This document shows positions 33,295 through 48,877 of a stretch of DNA of 64,000 nucleotides, piece by piece. Source of the stretch: Muribaculaceae bacterium (GTDB lineage: Bacteria; Bacteroidota; Bacteroidia; Bacteroidales; Muribaculaceae); NCBI GenBank assembly GCA_022509085.1, contig JAFLTW010000001.1, forward strand, positions 1 to 64,000. The letters run 5' to 3'. The position numbers and the translations under genes are program-made. The first letter of the stretch is position 1, and each line of letters opens with the position of its first letter. The notes below the pieces were generated by a model. That model saw nothing but the letters and a program-made list of their open reading frames with translations. It did no database searches and was not told where the DNA came from.

Positions 33295-33325
33295 ATGATA
33301 GCAATATTCTAAATCAGAAGTTAGA

Positions 33326-36043
<2,718 letters not shown>

Positions 36044-36102
36044 TTTGAGGTTTGTTATTGAAATATATTTTAGTGTTTTAAACAGTACGTGTTAAGCAAC
36101 CG

Positions 36103-36110
36103 CAAAATTA
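36103..36110 (-). promoter_or_regulatory. -7 box of ppdK
   Basis: On the minus strand TAATTTTG, about 60 bp before the ppdK ATG. A partial -33 (CTTG) lies 20 bp further upstream. Confidence 0.5.
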
Positions 36111-36157
36111 ATAAAATCTTGGGTTATATGCAAGTTTTGAGGCCGTTACTTACAGCC

Positions 36158-36835
36158 TTACTTAAAGCGGAACCAGTAGCCAGCGTTGATGGCGATATAC
36201 ATCATGTTGCTGGCACGGAAAATATCCTGCCTTTTTGAGGAGAAAATATTGCCGAGCCCGAAATAATAACGGGCCTCGAGAGTCACCGAGTTGCGCGGAT
36301 TGATGCTGTATTCACACCCCAGTCCGGCCGAGATGCCGTAGTCTATCTTCTGCACAACTTTCTCCGTGAGCTGGTTGTTGCGCCGATTGTTGAGCGGAAA
36401 CCCCGGAGTATTGATGATGTCGTAGGGGTCAAAGTTGGCCGTCACGCTCTCTCCGAGGCGGAAGGCAATCTGCGGACCGGCATTCAGGAAAAACTTAAAC
36501 CGGTTGCCGAAATAAATATGGGCAAACACCGGAATATCGATATAATCAAGATCACGGCGATAATTGAATGGTTTACCTTCGAAATTCTCGCTCCAGCCCC
36601 TACGGACATAGTTGACTTCCGCTATAAGACCGAAATATTTCTCCTCCACATATCTGATGCCAACTCCCAGCATCGGGTTTACCGGCCATCCCTGCTTTAC
36701 GGAGGGTGTGAAAAACACCCTTGAGAGGTCGATGCCGCCATGGGCACCTACGCTCACCCGAGAGTCGTAGTGGGTTTGCGAGAACGCCTGCGAGAAGCAG
36801 AAAAGGAGAGTGAAAATTACGAGAATGCGTTTCAT
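36158..36835 (-). CDS. PorT-like outer-membrane beta-barrel protein
   Basis: A 225-aa barrel after start correction. The ATG at 36835 follows GGGGAG and gives the signal 'MKRILVIFTLLFCFSQAFSQ'. Strand-like alternation and typical turns are seen in 'YFGLIAEVNYVRRGWSENFE' and 'YIDIPVFAHIYFGNRFKFFL', and the last strand ends '...YWFRFK'. It belongs to the porin/PorT (OMP_b-brl) group seen in Bacteroidetes. PorT itself acts in T9SS, but many homologues have no known role, so no function is assigned. It follows the PBP1-like gene by 10 bp. Confidence 0.8.
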   Translation of the reverse strand: MKRILVIFTLLFCFSQAFSQTHYDSRVSVGAHGGIDLSRVFFTPSVKQGWPVNPMLGVGIRYVEEKYFGLIAEVNYVRRGWSENFEGKPFNYRRDLDYIDIPVFAHIYFGNRFKFFLNAGPQIAFRLGESVTANFDPYDIINTPGFPLNNRRNNQLTEKVVQKIDYGISAGLGCEYSINPRNSVTLEARYYFGLGNIFSSKRQDIFRASNMMYIAINAGYWFRFK

Positions 36836-36845
36836 CTCCCCGAAA

Positions 36846-38012
36846 TCAATATAGAAGGTCTTTTTGCATGAAGCCCCATGGTGTGAAATGAAGTATGTAG
36901 GCTCCATTATTATAGTAACCTCCATTGCCGCTCTTTCTCATGTCGAAGAACGACTGCAGAAGGTTACGGGTTTGCCAATTTATCTCATTTCCCTTACGCT
37001 CATCCACAAGCCGGGGAAGAAAATATTGAGCCACATCGTAGCCCATCACGGCAAAAACGGGGAAAGAACGGATAGGGGAATGACCATACTTGCCGTTATA
37101 GTCGGAGATAAACCGTTTGCCGGCAGCCGAGGTGGGTTCGAAATAAATTTTGGATGGTATGAAGACATCCATATTGGCGATATGGTTCGAGAGGTCGTTG
37201 AGGGAAATCCAACTCGGCCTTCCTATCACCCTGACGTCAGCAGTGGGAGTTTCGCCTATTAGGCGGAGTGTCTCGTTGAGCGCTGCCTTCACGTCGTCGT
37301 TGGAGGGGGAGACGGGATAGATGAGATAGCTGATATTGTCGTCGAGAGAGAATCTTCCGAGATCTTCCGGTGAAATCATCATCAGGTATTCCTCCGGCCA
37401 TGCCAGAATCAGTTCGCGGGTCAGCGTGTCGGAAGGGTCAAGGTCTCCTACTACCAGAAGCACATTTTCCGGATAACGCTGGAGAAAATAGTTTGCCGAA
37501 CTCGTGTTGAAATAAAGGGAGGGCGTAAGCAGCTGGTATACGTTGTTATTATAAAGATACTCGTCGCCCTTGGCATCAAACACATTGAAAAGCTTGTTGC
37601 CATGAGAGCGAGTGTAGTTAAGGAGAGGAAGAGGGCATTCTTTGTCGCTCGTGGAGAAGATAACATGGGGGTCGAAATTGTCAAGCTCGTAATGAAGCGA
37701 GTCTTCGGGAATCTCCCCGTTGATAAGTTTTAGAGATACCGAATTGGCAGGCAGTCCGCTTTGCTGCATCCCCAGAAGCAGACCGCGGGTGAACTCCATG
37801 TCTTTCTTCCCGTAGATATCCGACATCACTACCGCAGCACGAAGGATATCGTCGGTCTCCGCATATGAACTATAATAGTCTAAAGAATCGGGAGCAAGCA
37901 GCGTGGCCTCCTCTTCAACCACCATCTCGTATTCACCCTGCGCTTTAGCTCCTGAGTAGGCAAAGGCTAAGGCAGCGACAGCAACAAAACCTAAAATCTT
38001 TTTGAAATTCAT
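36846..38012 (-). CDS. Exported PBP1-fold ligand-binding-like protein
   Basis: A 388-aa protein with signal 'MNFKKILGFVAVAALAFAYS'. The mature part looks like a type-1 periplasmic-binding fold, with 'ILRAAVVMSDIYGKKDMEFT', 'VLLVVGDLDPSDTLTRELIL' and 'PVFAVMGYDVAQYFLPRLVD'. Related Bacteroidetes proteins often carry an N-terminal LysM domain; this one does not. It may sense or bind a cell-envelope component. It lies 6 bp after cdsA in an apparent rsfS-ftsH-cdsA operon. Confidence 0.65.
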   Translation of the reverse strand: MNFKKILGFVAVAALAFAYSGAKAQGEYEMVVEEEATLLAPDSLDYYSSYAETDDILRAAVVMSDIYGKKDMEFTRGLLLGMQQSGLPANSVSLKLINGEIPEDSLHYELDNFDPHVIFSTSDKECPLPLLNYTRSHGNKLFNVFDAKGDEYLYNNNVYQLLTPSLYFNTSSANYFLQRYPENVLLVVGDLDPSDTLTRELILAWPEEYLMMISPEDLGRFSLDDNISYLIYPVSPSNDDVKAALNETLRLIGETPTADVRVIGRPSWISLNDLSNHIANMDVFIPSKIYFEPTSAAGKRFISDYNGKYGHSPIRSFPVFAVMGYDVAQYFLPRLVDERKGNEINWQTRNLLQSFFDMRKSGNGGYYNNGAYILHFTPWGFMQKDLLY

Positions 38013-38018
38013 ATCGAA

Positions 38019-38876
38019 TTAATTTACCAGCACCCTGCAACCTACAATAACAGCAAAAATCACATAAGGCACAACGAAAAGCAGGGAATCGATGCGGTCG
38101 AGAATTCCACCGTGGCCCGGAATCAGCGTGCCGAAATCCTTAATGCCGATTGAGCGCTTCAGCATAGACTCGAAGAGGTCGCCGATAGTGGCGAATACAG
38201 AGACGCAAATGCCGATATAGATCCAGCCCACCACGGAGCCCAGGAACGGCTCCATGCGGAGGTCGAAGCAGTAATAATAGATGAATGCCGCTCCGACATT
38301 AAAGAGAAGTCCGCCCCAGAAACCTTCCCATGATTTTTTGGGGGAAAGACGGGGAAACATCTTATGGCGTCCGCAGGTGCAGCCTACCAGATAGGCACCC
38401 GTATCGTTGATCCATATCATAGCGATGGCGCATACCACAAACCAAGGGTTGGGGAAAAAGCCTGCAGCCACAACAAAAAGAGCCAGAGGCACCCCAAGAT
38501 AGAACTGCTCGAGAGCAAATATTCCGATTGACTTGAGCGGTTTCTGCTGGTTGATGAAAACCTGCACCACAAACCTTATGAAAATCATGAACACCCAGAG
38601 TACAAAACCATAGTGGGCATGCTCAAGATTTACCACAGGCATACAGAACACCAGGCAAATAAGAGCCACGGCATCGATTGCCCAGGTGACCACCCAGTTG
38701 GTAGGATTGTCTTTCCTTACCGTGTTGTTCTCAAGTTCGTAGGCACCAAGAGCCGCGAAAACTCCGGCCAGAATGGCGGCGGCAATTGGACCTATCACAA
38801 TGGCTCCTATAATCAGACCAATGTAGACCGCTCCGCTGAGGCTTCTTATTAAAAGATTCTTCTTCTCTAACGCCAT
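38019..38876 (-). CDS. cdsA: Phosphatidate cytidylyltransferase
   Basis: Makes CDP-diacylglycerol from phosphatidate and CTP for phospholipid synthesis. The 285-aa protein has about eight hydrophobic segments and the CdsA signature near the C-terminus, 'SIGIKDFGTLIPGHGGILDR' followed by IDS, plus 'SPKKSWEGFWGG'. It lies 8 bp after ftsH. Confidence 0.94.
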   Translation of the reverse strand: MALEKKNLLIRSLSGAVYIGLIIGAIVIGPIAAAILAGVFAALGAYELENNTVRKDNPTNWVVTWAIDAVALICLVFCMPVVNLEHAHYGFVLWVFMIFIRFVVQVFINQQKPLKSIGIFALEQFYLGVPLALFVVAAGFFPNPWFVVCAIAMIWINDTGAYLVGCTCGRHKMFPRLSPKKSWEGFWGGLLFNVGAAFIYYYCFDLRMEPFLGSVVGWIYIGICVSVFATIGDLFESMLKRSIGIKDFGTLIPGHGGILDRIDSLLFVVPYVIFAVIVGCRVLVN

Positions 38877-38884
38877 GTCTCCTG

Positions 38885-40873
38885 TCAGTTTTGTTCGGCA
38901 TCTTTTCCTTTACCGGAGAAGGGGGGAGGCGTGCCGGCTTCCTTACGGTTGAGCTCCATGATCTCGTCGGTGCGCGACTTCCACTTACGAGGCCCGAGGA
39001 TGGCCTGGACGTCATCGTGATAGATTACCTCACGTTCCACGAGGAGGTCGCGGATGCGGTTGTGTTCGGATGCATATTTGCGCAGGATTTCCTTTGCACG
39101 CTCATATTGCTCGTTGACGATACGCATCACTTCCTCATCAATAATCCTGGCGGTGTCTTCAGAGAAAGGCTTGGTAAAGCCGTATTCCTGACCGGTGGAG
39201 TCGTTGTAATTGAGGTTTGGCAACTTGTTGCTCATACCGTACATAATCACAAGAGAGCGGGCAATCTTGGTGCACTTCTCCAGGTCGTCGCTCGCACCTG
39301 TGCCAACCTGTCCGAGGAAAACCTCTTCAGCAGCACGCCCTGCCAACAGGCCGCACATCGTGTCGAGAAGAGCCTGGGTAGGAATTATCTGACGGGCCTC
39401 GGGGGCATACCATGCCGCTCCGAGTGCGCGGCCACGGGGCACAATTGTCACCTTGACAAGAGGATTTCCATACTGAGTCATCCAGGTGATGGTGGCATGG
39501 CCGGCCTCATGTGTGGCAATGGAGAATTTCTCGTCGTCGGTGATTACACGCGAGCGTTTCTCAAGGCCGCCGACTATCCTGTCGATCGCTCCCATAAAGT
39601 CGCTCCATTCCACAGTCTGCTTATTGTTTCGGGCTGCGATGAGTGCCGCCTCATTGCATACATTTGCGATGTCGGCACCCGAGAAACCCTGCGTTTGGCG
39701 CGCCAGCTGCTCAACATCCAGATTGGCGTCAACTTTAAGATTGCGCATATGCACGTGGAAAATCTCGATACGGTCTGTGAGTTCCGGAAGGTCAACATAA
39801 ATCTGGCGGTCGAAACGTCCCGGACGCAGCAGAGCCTTGTCGAGCATGTCAGCACGGTTGGTGGCAGCAAGCACAATCACACCGTTGTTGGTGCCGAAAC
39901 CGTCCATTTCTGTCAGCATCTGGTTGAGCGTGTTTTCGCGCTCGTCGTTAGAGCCCATATTGGGGTTCTTGCCGCGGGCACGACCCACAGCGTCTATCTC
40001 GTCTATGAATACGATACAGGGAGCCTTGTCTTTCGCCTGCTTGAAGAGGTCGCGTACACGTGCTGCACCGACACCCACAAACATCTCCACAAAGTCGGAA
40101 CCCGACATGGACAGGAAGGGAACATTAGCCTCGCCGGCCACGGCCTTGGCCAGGAGTGTTTTACCCGTGCCCGGAGGACCCACGAGAAGCGCTCCTTTGG
40201 GAATCTTGGCCCCGAGTTCGGTGTAGCGTTGGGGGTTTTTCAGGAACTCCACTATCTCCTCAATCTCTACCTTTGCCTCAGCAAGACCGGCAACGTCTTT
40301 AAACGTCACGTTGGTCTTGTTGTTCTTGTCGAAAAGAGTGGCTTTAGACTTTCCTACACTGAAGATACCCCCGCCTCCGCCGTTCTGGCCTGACATACGG
40401 CGCGACATAAATACCCAGAACAGTATGAGCAGAATAAACGGACCGAAATACCAGAACATCTTGGCAAGGTCGCTCCCTTCCTCATATTCTATTGTGATGG
40501 GTTTCAGATTGTTGGCTCCAAGCAGTGCATTCCAGCCCTCAATCTTCTCAGCCACGATATCAGGGGAGGGGATAATCGACTTCACCTTGATGTCGCCCTG
40601 GATGCCCTCCGTGTTGATATCGATGGCCTTGCGACCCTTATCGTTGAGTATACCCTCGGCGGTCTGGTTTTGTTTGTCTACGATAATCGTAGTGATACAC
40701 CCGTCTTGAGCCAGCTGTTCAAACTTGGTCCAGTTTACCTGTTCGGTGTGGGTGCCGTCTTGGAAATAATAAAGGGCAAAGAGGGACAGAATTATCAATG
40801 CGTACATCCAATACATATTGAACATCGGACGTCTTCCCTGATTGCCGGGTCGGTTGTTATTACGTGGAGGCAT
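38885..40873 (-). CDS. ftsH: ATP-dependent membrane zinc protease FtsH
   Basis: Membrane-anchored AAA+ protease of 662 aa. Two TM segments (near 20-38 and 130-150) flank the periplasmic domain. Walker A is '[18 protein letters not shown]', Walker B '[12 protein letters not shown]', the second region of homology '[20 protein letters not shown]', and the zinc site '[10 protein letters not shown]'. It degrades membrane and regulatory proteins. The arrangement rsfS-ftsH-cdsA is conserved in Bacteroidetes. Confidence 0.97.
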   Translation of the reverse strand: MPPRNNNRPGNQGRRPMFNMYWMYALIILSLFALYYFQDGTHTEQVNWTKFEQLAQDGCITTIIVDKQNQTAEGILNDKGRKAIDINTEGIQGDIKVKSIIPSPDIVAEKIEGWNALLGANNLKPITIEYEEGSDLAKMFWYFGPFILLILFWVFMSRRMSGQNGGGGGIFSVGKSKATLFDKNNKTNVTFKDVAGLAEAKVEIEEIVEFLKNPQRYTELGAKIPKGALLVGPPGTGKTLLAKAVAGEANVPFLSMSGSDFVEMFVGVGAARVRDLFKQAKDKAPCIVFIDEIDAVGRARGKNPNMGSNDERENTLNQMLTEMDGFGTNNGVIVLAATNRADMLDKALLRPGRFDRQIYVDLPELTDRIEIFHVHMRNLKVDANLDVEQLARQTQGFSGADIANVCNEAALIAARNNKQTVEWSDFMGAIDRIVGGLEKRSRVITDDEKFSIATHEAGHATITWMTQYGNPLVKVTIVPRGRALGAAWYAPEARQIIPTQALLDTMCGLLAGRAAEEVFLGQVGTGASDDLEKCTKIARSLVIMYGMSNKLPNLNYNDSTGQEYGFTKPFSEDTARIIDEEVMRIVNEQYERAKEILRKYASEHNRIRDLLVEREVIYHDDVQAILGPRKWKSRTDEIMELNRKEAGTPPPFSGKGKDAEQN

Positions 40874-40923
40874 TCTTAAAATGTCTTAACTTGGTGTTCT
40901 TGTTTCGGTTTAAATTTTCTATC

Positions 40924-41280
40924 TCAGTCAAGGTCAGGAATCTGGTTTACCTCACCGTCGCTCCAGAGGTCTTCGAGATTATAGAACTCACGGAACTCGG
41001 GAGTGAAGACGTGAACCATCACCTCACCGAAATCCACGATGATCCACTGGCCGTTGCGGATGCCGTTGACCGAGTCGGGTTTTCTGCCGTTGATCTCGCG
41101 GGCCTTATCTATAATGCTGTCGGTGATAGCTGTGGTTTGCGTCGGGGTTTTCCCCTGGCAGATAATGAATTCCGATGCCGGAGCCGTGGCAATCCTGGAA
41201 AGGTCTATATGGCAAATCGAAGTGCCCTTCTTATCCTGAATTGCCTCTATTACGGTGGTTGAAAGTTTATTGGTTTTCAA
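40924..41280 (-). CDS. rsfS: Ribosomal silencing factor RsfS
   Basis: A 118-aa protein that binds uL14 and blocks subunit joining during starvation. The RsfS core is clear: 'IQDKKGTSICHIDLSRIATA', 'ASEFIICQGKTPTQTTAITD', 'NGQWIIVDFGEVMVHVFTPE' and 'FREFYNLEDLWSD'. It is the first gene of the rsfS-ftsH-cdsA unit. Confidence 0.94.
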   Translation of the reverse strand: MKTNKLSTTVIEAIQDKKGTSICHIDLSRIATAPASEFIICQGKTPTQTTAITDSIIDKAREINGRKPDSVNGIRNGQWIIVDFGEVMVHVFTPEFREFYNLEDLWSDGEVNQIPDLD

Positions 41281-41309
41281 TGTCGTAGACTGATGTATAT
41301 AATTATTTG

Positions 41310-41317
41310 CAAAGTTA
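41310..41317 (-). promoter_or_regulatory. -7 box of the rsfS-ftsH-cdsA operon
   Basis: On the minus strand TAACTTTG, about 30 bp before the rsfS ATG. No clear -33 element. Confidence 0.45.
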
Positions 41318-41375
41318 ATAAAAAATGTTGATAATTCGAACCTTTTCCATGCAAATCACTTGCCGATAAATTGCA

Positions 41376-41410
41376 GGAAGGGGGGCCTACCAGATGTAAA
41401 CCCCTCTTCC
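41376..41410 (-). terminator. GC-rich hairpin after sodB
   Basis: GGAAGGGGGG pairs with CCCCTCTTCC (10 bp, one G-U) across 15 bases. There is no T tract and it is about 70 bp after the sodB stop, so termination is only possible, not certain. Confidence 0.4.
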
Positions 41411-41479
41411 CATAGTCTCTATATTGTTTAAGGTTTCTTTGCGTGCTTATTCAAAAGCGTGTATCTATAGAGGTTTGTC

Positions 41480-42058
41480 TTATTCAAAGCGAGTCTCAAC
41501 TACGCTCCAGTCAACTATATCCCAAAGTTTTGCGAGATAGTCTTTTCTGCGGTTCTGGTAATCGAGGTAATATGCATGTTCCCAGACGTCGAACACCAGG
41601 ATAGGACGCAGACCGGAGGTGAGAGGGTTCTCTGCATTCTTGGCAGCCGTTATCACCAGGCCACCCTTATCATCTACCGAGAGCCATACCCAGCCGCTAC
41701 CGAAAATGGTTGCACCGGTGTCGACAAATTTCTCCTTGAAGGCATCAAAAGTACCAAACTGGCTCTCAATCTGTTTCAGAAGCGATCCGCCGGGAGTCTT
41801 CTTCCCTCCGGGAAGGAACTGCATGAAATAGAAGATATGGTTCCAGGCCTGCGAGGCGTTGTTGAATACTTTTCCGTCGCTCTTGACGATGATTTCTTCA
41901 AGCGGCATTTCCTGGAATTCCGTTCCTTCAATAAGACTGTTGAGAGTGTCAATATATGCCTGCTCATGTTTGCCCCAGTGGAAGCTGATGGTCTCGGCTG
42001 AGATTACAGGAGCCAACGCATCGGGTGCATACGGAAGTTCGGGTTTTGTGAAAATCAT
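41480..42058 (-). CDS. sodB: Superoxide dismutase (Fe/Mn type)
   Basis: Converts superoxide to oxygen and hydrogen peroxide. The 192-aa length and the metal ligands fit: His in 'SFHWGKHEQAYIDTLN', His in 'QAWNHIFYFMQF', and the Asp and His in 'VFDVWEHAYYLDYQNRR'. Bacteroides enzymes of this type can use Fe or Mn. It is monocistronic. Confidence 0.95.
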   Translation of the reverse strand: MIFTKPELPYAPDALAPVISAETISFHWGKHEQAYIDTLNSLIEGTEFQEMPLEEIIVKSDGKVFNNASQAWNHIFYFMQFLPGGKKTPGGSLLKQIESQFGTFDAFKEKFVDTGATIFGSGWVWLSVDDKGGLVITAAKNAENPLTSGLRPILVFDVWEHAYYLDYQNRRKDYLAKLWDIVDWSVVETRFE

Positions 42059-42126
42059 AATACTAAAGTTAAGCCAATGTTATAAGATTTACTTCAACTA
42101 TTATAACAATCGGATATTAAAATTGT

Positions 42127-45795
<3,669 letters not shown>

Positions 45796-45796
45796 C

Positions 45797-46429
45797 CTAC
45801 TCGTCGATGGGAAGCTCGGCTAAAAACTTCTTTGTTGCTTCCTTAATATCCGTTGCATTGGCAATGGAGCCACTCACGGCTATGCCATTCATGCCGATCT
45901 CAAGCAAGGGCTTCACATCCTCAAGTTTGATGCCGCCTACCGCCACACAGATGGTCTGTAACCCTTCATCTTTTGCCCTGAGCATAATCTCCGCAAGGCC
46001 TTCCAGCCCCAGAACGGGAGCAAGATCTTTTTTTGTGGCGGTATGGGCAAACGGACCGACTCCGACATAGTCGATGTCCATACCTTTATAGCCTGCCAAT
46101 TCATCGAAACTATGAGCCGTCACACCGATAATGGCACTCGGGCCCAGAATCTGCCGAGCCTCAAGCGGGCTCATATCCTTCAGCCCGAGATGGACGCCTG
46201 CAACTCCCTGCTCGCCGAGTTCCTTAACCAGGTTTACACGGTCGTTGATGATTATGGTGGTGTCCGTCTCCCTTGCTTTATCCTTTATTACATCAAAAAG
46301 TTTTCTGATATCGTCGTCGGAGGCCTCTTTAAGGCGAATCTGCACCCAACGGCATCCACCCTCTATGGCCTCAAGAATCTGCCTGGAGGGTGCCACTGAA
46401 GAATTTTCGTTAGTGATAAACTGTAACAT
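45797..46429 (-). CDS. thiE: Thiamine phosphate synthase ThiE
   Basis: Joins HMP-PP and thiazole phosphate to make thiamine phosphate. The 210-aa barrel has '[16 protein letters not shown]', '[20 protein letters not shown]' with the Asp site, 'VHLGLKDMS', '[20 protein letters not shown]' and '[11 protein letters not shown]'. All active-site segments are kept, unlike the neighbouring TenI-like gene. Confidence 0.95.
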   Translation of the reverse strand: MLQFITNENSSVAPSRQILEAIEGGCRWVQIRLKEASDDDIRKLFDVIKDKARETDTTIIINDRVNLVKELGEQGVAGVHLGLKDMSPLEARQILGPSAIIGVTAHSFDELAGYKGMDIDYVGVGPFAHTATKKDLAPVLGLEGLAEIMLRAKDEGLQTICVAVGGIKLEDVKPLLEIGMNGIAVSGSIANATDIKEATKKFLAELPIDE

Positions 46430-46431
46430 AC

Positions 46432-47043
46432 TTATATGTAGTGCTTTATTGAGTTTCTTTCCAGTAAAATTTCATTAACCTTATCCTGAAGGCTTGAATT
46501 GGAACTCCAAAGGTAACCCAAAAGTGCGGCACCTGCAAATTTTGTGTCAAATAATTTTTTAAAAAATTGAGGTTTTACGCCTCCCAATGCTATTACCCTT
46601 CGCTTCCTGACCGCTGATCTCACTGAATCGTTATCGATATCAAAACTTGAGGCATAGCCGGGTTTTGAAATGGAGTCGAAGATGGGTGAGAGGAATGAAT
46701 ATTCAAGATTTTCTTCGTCGGTAGCAAGCAGTTCGTCAAGACTATGACAACTGCGGCTCACAGCGGGGGCAAAGATGGCGGTACTTTCTGTCTTGCGGTG
46801 CACCCCCCTAAGGCTAAACTCGCCAAAAAGATTGAAATGAGAATGAAGCATCAGGCGCCCGTGAAGTCGGGAAGGGATGGCTTTCAACAAACCTCTTACA
46901 TAAGACTCTTCGGCATCCGGTTTTCTGATATGGAAGATATCGATGGCTCCTGAATCGAAATATAGTTTTATTGCTTCGGCTTCCTCACCGGAAAGGGGGA
47001 GTGGACCCGGAAGTGTAAACCCTATGATGGAGAATTCAGCCAC
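46432..47043 (-). CDS. tenI: TenI-like, ThiE-related protein
   Basis: A 203-aa ThiE-fold protein. It keeps parts of the barrel ('IDIFHIRKPDAEESYVRGLL', 'LMLHSHFNLFGEFSLRGVHR', 'RVIALGGVKPQFFKKLF') but lacks several ThiE active-site segments, so it is better seen as TenI, the thiazole tautomerase, or as a degenerate paralogue. It overlaps thiS by 8 bp and precedes thiE by 2 bp. Confidence 0.75.
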   Translation of the reverse strand: MAEFSIIGFTLPGPLPLSGEEAEAIKLYFDSGAIDIFHIRKPDAEESYVRGLLKAIPSRLHGRLMLHSHFNLFGEFSLRGVHRKTESTAIFAPAVSRSCHSLDELLATDEENLEYSFLSPIFDSISKPGYASSFDIDNDSVRSAVRKRRVIALGGVKPQFFKKLFDTKFAGAALLGYLWSSNSSLQDKVNEILLERNSIKHYI

Positions 47044-47239
47044 CGTAAGCCGCAGAAATTATGGTAACCCTGTCGTCAGGCTGAAGGGATACCGAGTCCC
47101 AGTTGCGGGCAACTATCAGACGGTTGTTGACCCCCACGCCGGTGCCCGTGCGTTTTATGTCAAGATAATCGAGAAGGTTTCCGACTGTCCTGACATTGTC
47201 CGGGATTTCCCTGTATTCGGAATTAACGTAAATATTCAT
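47036..47239 (-). CDS. thiS: Sulfur carrier protein ThiS
   Basis: A 67-aa ubiquitin-like sulfur carrier. It ends in 'TIISAAYGG'; the Gly-Gly tail is adenylated by ThiF and converted to a thiocarboxylate. It overlaps the TenI-like gene. The cognate E1 is not in this run but a ThiF-like gene lies at 53561-54253. Confidence 0.93.
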   Translation of the reverse strand: MNIYVNSEYREIPDNVRTVGNLLDYLDIKRTGTGVGVNNRLIVARNWDSVSLQPDDRVTIISAAYGG

Positions 47240-47284
47240 AGACGGGATGTGAAGAAAATTGTAAAGTGGAGGGAAAAGTAAAAA

Positions 47285-48157
47285 TCATATTAAAGCCGGT
47301 CCGTAATTTCCGTTAGTCAACCGGTATCCGGCAGCTTCTTTCAAAGCCTCATGGGTAAAGTCTATGGCGTGGCGAACGGCTGACTGGATATCGGGGTTCT
47401 TCGCCAAATGGCATGCGATGGCCGATGAGAGTATGCATCCGGAGCCATGAGTGTTTCGGGTGTCGATTCTCTTGTTGCGGAACTCTTTGCAAGCCAGAAT
47501 TCCATCCTCTTCCGGTGGAGGCGGGAGAATGCCTGAATGGTCGAAAGTGGAGGAATGATTGAAGTTGATCGAAGGGAAAGCTGTAGAGGGTAAATGGTCG
47601 GCCGAGTTAAAGTTATGGAAGAATAGAGTGTCGACAGAATCTTTACCCTCTGCGTCGCCTCCTGTTACGAGCAATGCCTCGCAGAGCGACTGCAGCGGCA
47701 TGCAGGCTATACGTTCAAGAATTTCCTTTTCCCTGATATTGGGAGTGGCTATCGTGACGATGGGAAAGAGTAGCTCGAGTATATCCCTTACAAGATCCTC
47801 ATCTTCCTTCCCGGGAAGCAGAGTTGGACGGATCACAGGATCTAGCACTACGTTTTGGAGCTGGTAAGACTCCAGGACTTCGGCCACGGCCACAACAGCC
47901 TCTCTTGAGGCAAGCAGCCCGATTTTGACGGCATCCGGACGCAGGTCTTCAAGCACACTTCTGAGCTCGGCCCGGATTTGGTCGGCGGGAACAGGCCAGA
48001 TCCCCGTTACCTCCGAAGAGTTCTGCGCCGTGATGGCAGTGATAACGCTGCAGGGATAGAGCCCAAGCCTTATAGCCGTCTTGACATCGGCCTGGATTCC
48101 GGCGCCTCCACTCGGGTCGCTCCCCCCGATGGTAAGGAATACTTTCTTTTGCTTCAT
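47285..48157 (-). CDS. thiD: HMP/HMP-phosphate kinase ThiD
   Basis: Phosphorylates hydroxymethylpyrimidine twice. The start at 48157 overlaps the plsC stop as ATGA and gives 'MKQKKVFLTIGGSDPSGGAG', the normal ThiD N-terminus; the track's ten extra residues lie inside plsC. The catalytic region is 'RNTHGSGCILSSAIACHLAK'. At 290 aa it is longer than usual, because of an added segment rich in Ser, Phe, Asn and Pro near 190-235 ('LPSTAFPSINFNHSST'). Confidence 0.94.
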   Translation of the reverse strand: MKQKKVFLTIGGSDPSGGAGIQADVKTAIRLGLYPCSVITAITAQNSSEVTGIWPVPADQIRAELRSVLEDLRPDAVKIGLLASREAVVAVAEVLESYQLQNVVLDPVIRPTLLPGKEDEDLVRDILELLFPIVTIATPNIREKEILERIACMPLQSLCEALLVTGGDAEGKDSVDTLFFHNFNSADHLPSTAFPSINFNHSSTFDHSGILPPPPEEDGILACKEFRNKRIDTRNTHGSGCILSSAIACHLAKNPDIQSAVRHAIDFTHEALKEAAGYRLTNGNYGPALI

Positions 48158-48867
48158 GAAAGGTCGGAAGCTATGATGTCGTGACACTGTGAGAGGAGTT
48201 CGCGTGTGTTGAATCCCCGTTCTCCCGGCTCAATGGGCGTATGAATGGTCAGAATTATTTTCCCTGCTCGGGGAAAATACGTGTTTCGAGGCATGATGTT
48301 GTAGGCTCCCTGAATAGAGAGAGGCACGACTGGGAGCCGGAATTCACCGGCGAGCATGAAGGCACCTCTCTTGAAGCTCCCCAGCTCACCCGTCTTGGTG
48401 CGGGTGCCCTCCGGGAAGATCACCAGACTCATGCCGTCCTTAAGCTGGTGGCGGGCGTCTTCAATCGTCTCGCGGATAGACTGCAGCGAGTTGCTGTCGA
48501 CGAACACGTGACCCGAGCGGCGGCATGCATACCCTACGAAAGCAATCTTCTCGAGGCTCTTCTTCATGAGCCATTTGAAGTTATGGTTCAGATAGCCATA
48601 AATAGCCCAGATGTCGAACGCCCCCTGATGATTGGAAACGAAAATATAGCTCGTCTTGGGATCGATGTTCTCCCGGCCGCGCACCTCCACCTTCACCCAG
48701 GCGAGAGCGCAAACGATACGGCTCCAGATATGAGCCGGCCAGTAGCCCCAAAAACGATTACCCCCGAAAGCTGTGGCAATGATGGTCACTACAGCCGTCA
48801 GGAAAGTAATCAGTATGAATAGGGGAGCCGCTATGAAAATCAGATAGATTTTTCTGAGAAATCCCAT
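48154..48867 (-). CDS. plsC: 1-acyl-sn-glycerol-3-phosphate acyltransferase
   Basis: Adds the second acyl chain in phosphatidate synthesis at the inner membrane. The 237-aa protein has an N-terminal TM segment, the acyltransferase motif 'SNHQGAFDIWAIYG' (HxxxxD) and 'VIFPEGTRTKTGELGSFKRG'. It is 10 bp after the response-regulator gene and its stop overlaps the thiD start. Confidence 0.93.
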   Translation of the reverse strand: MGFLRKIYLIFIAAPLFILITFLTAVVTIIATAFGGNRFWGYWPAHIWSRIVCALAWVKVEVRGRENIDPKTSYIFVSNHQGAFDIWAIYGYLNHNFKWLMKKSLEKIAFVGYACRRSGHVFVDSNSLQSIRETIEDARHQLKDGMSLVIFPEGTRTKTGELGSFKRGAFMLAGEFRLPVVPLSIQGAYNIMPRNTYFPRAGKIILTIHTPIEPGERGFNTRELLSQCHDIIASDLS

Positions 48868-48877
48868 ATTTAAAATA

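Noticed and set aside
38891-40393. 500-aa plus-strand ORF
   Set aside because: Antisense shadow of ftsH, which is complete with Walker and zinc motifs.
47240-47284. TPP riboswitch before thiS
   Set aside because: The gap is only 45 bp, too short for the aptamer, and no CUGAGA-type motif is seen.
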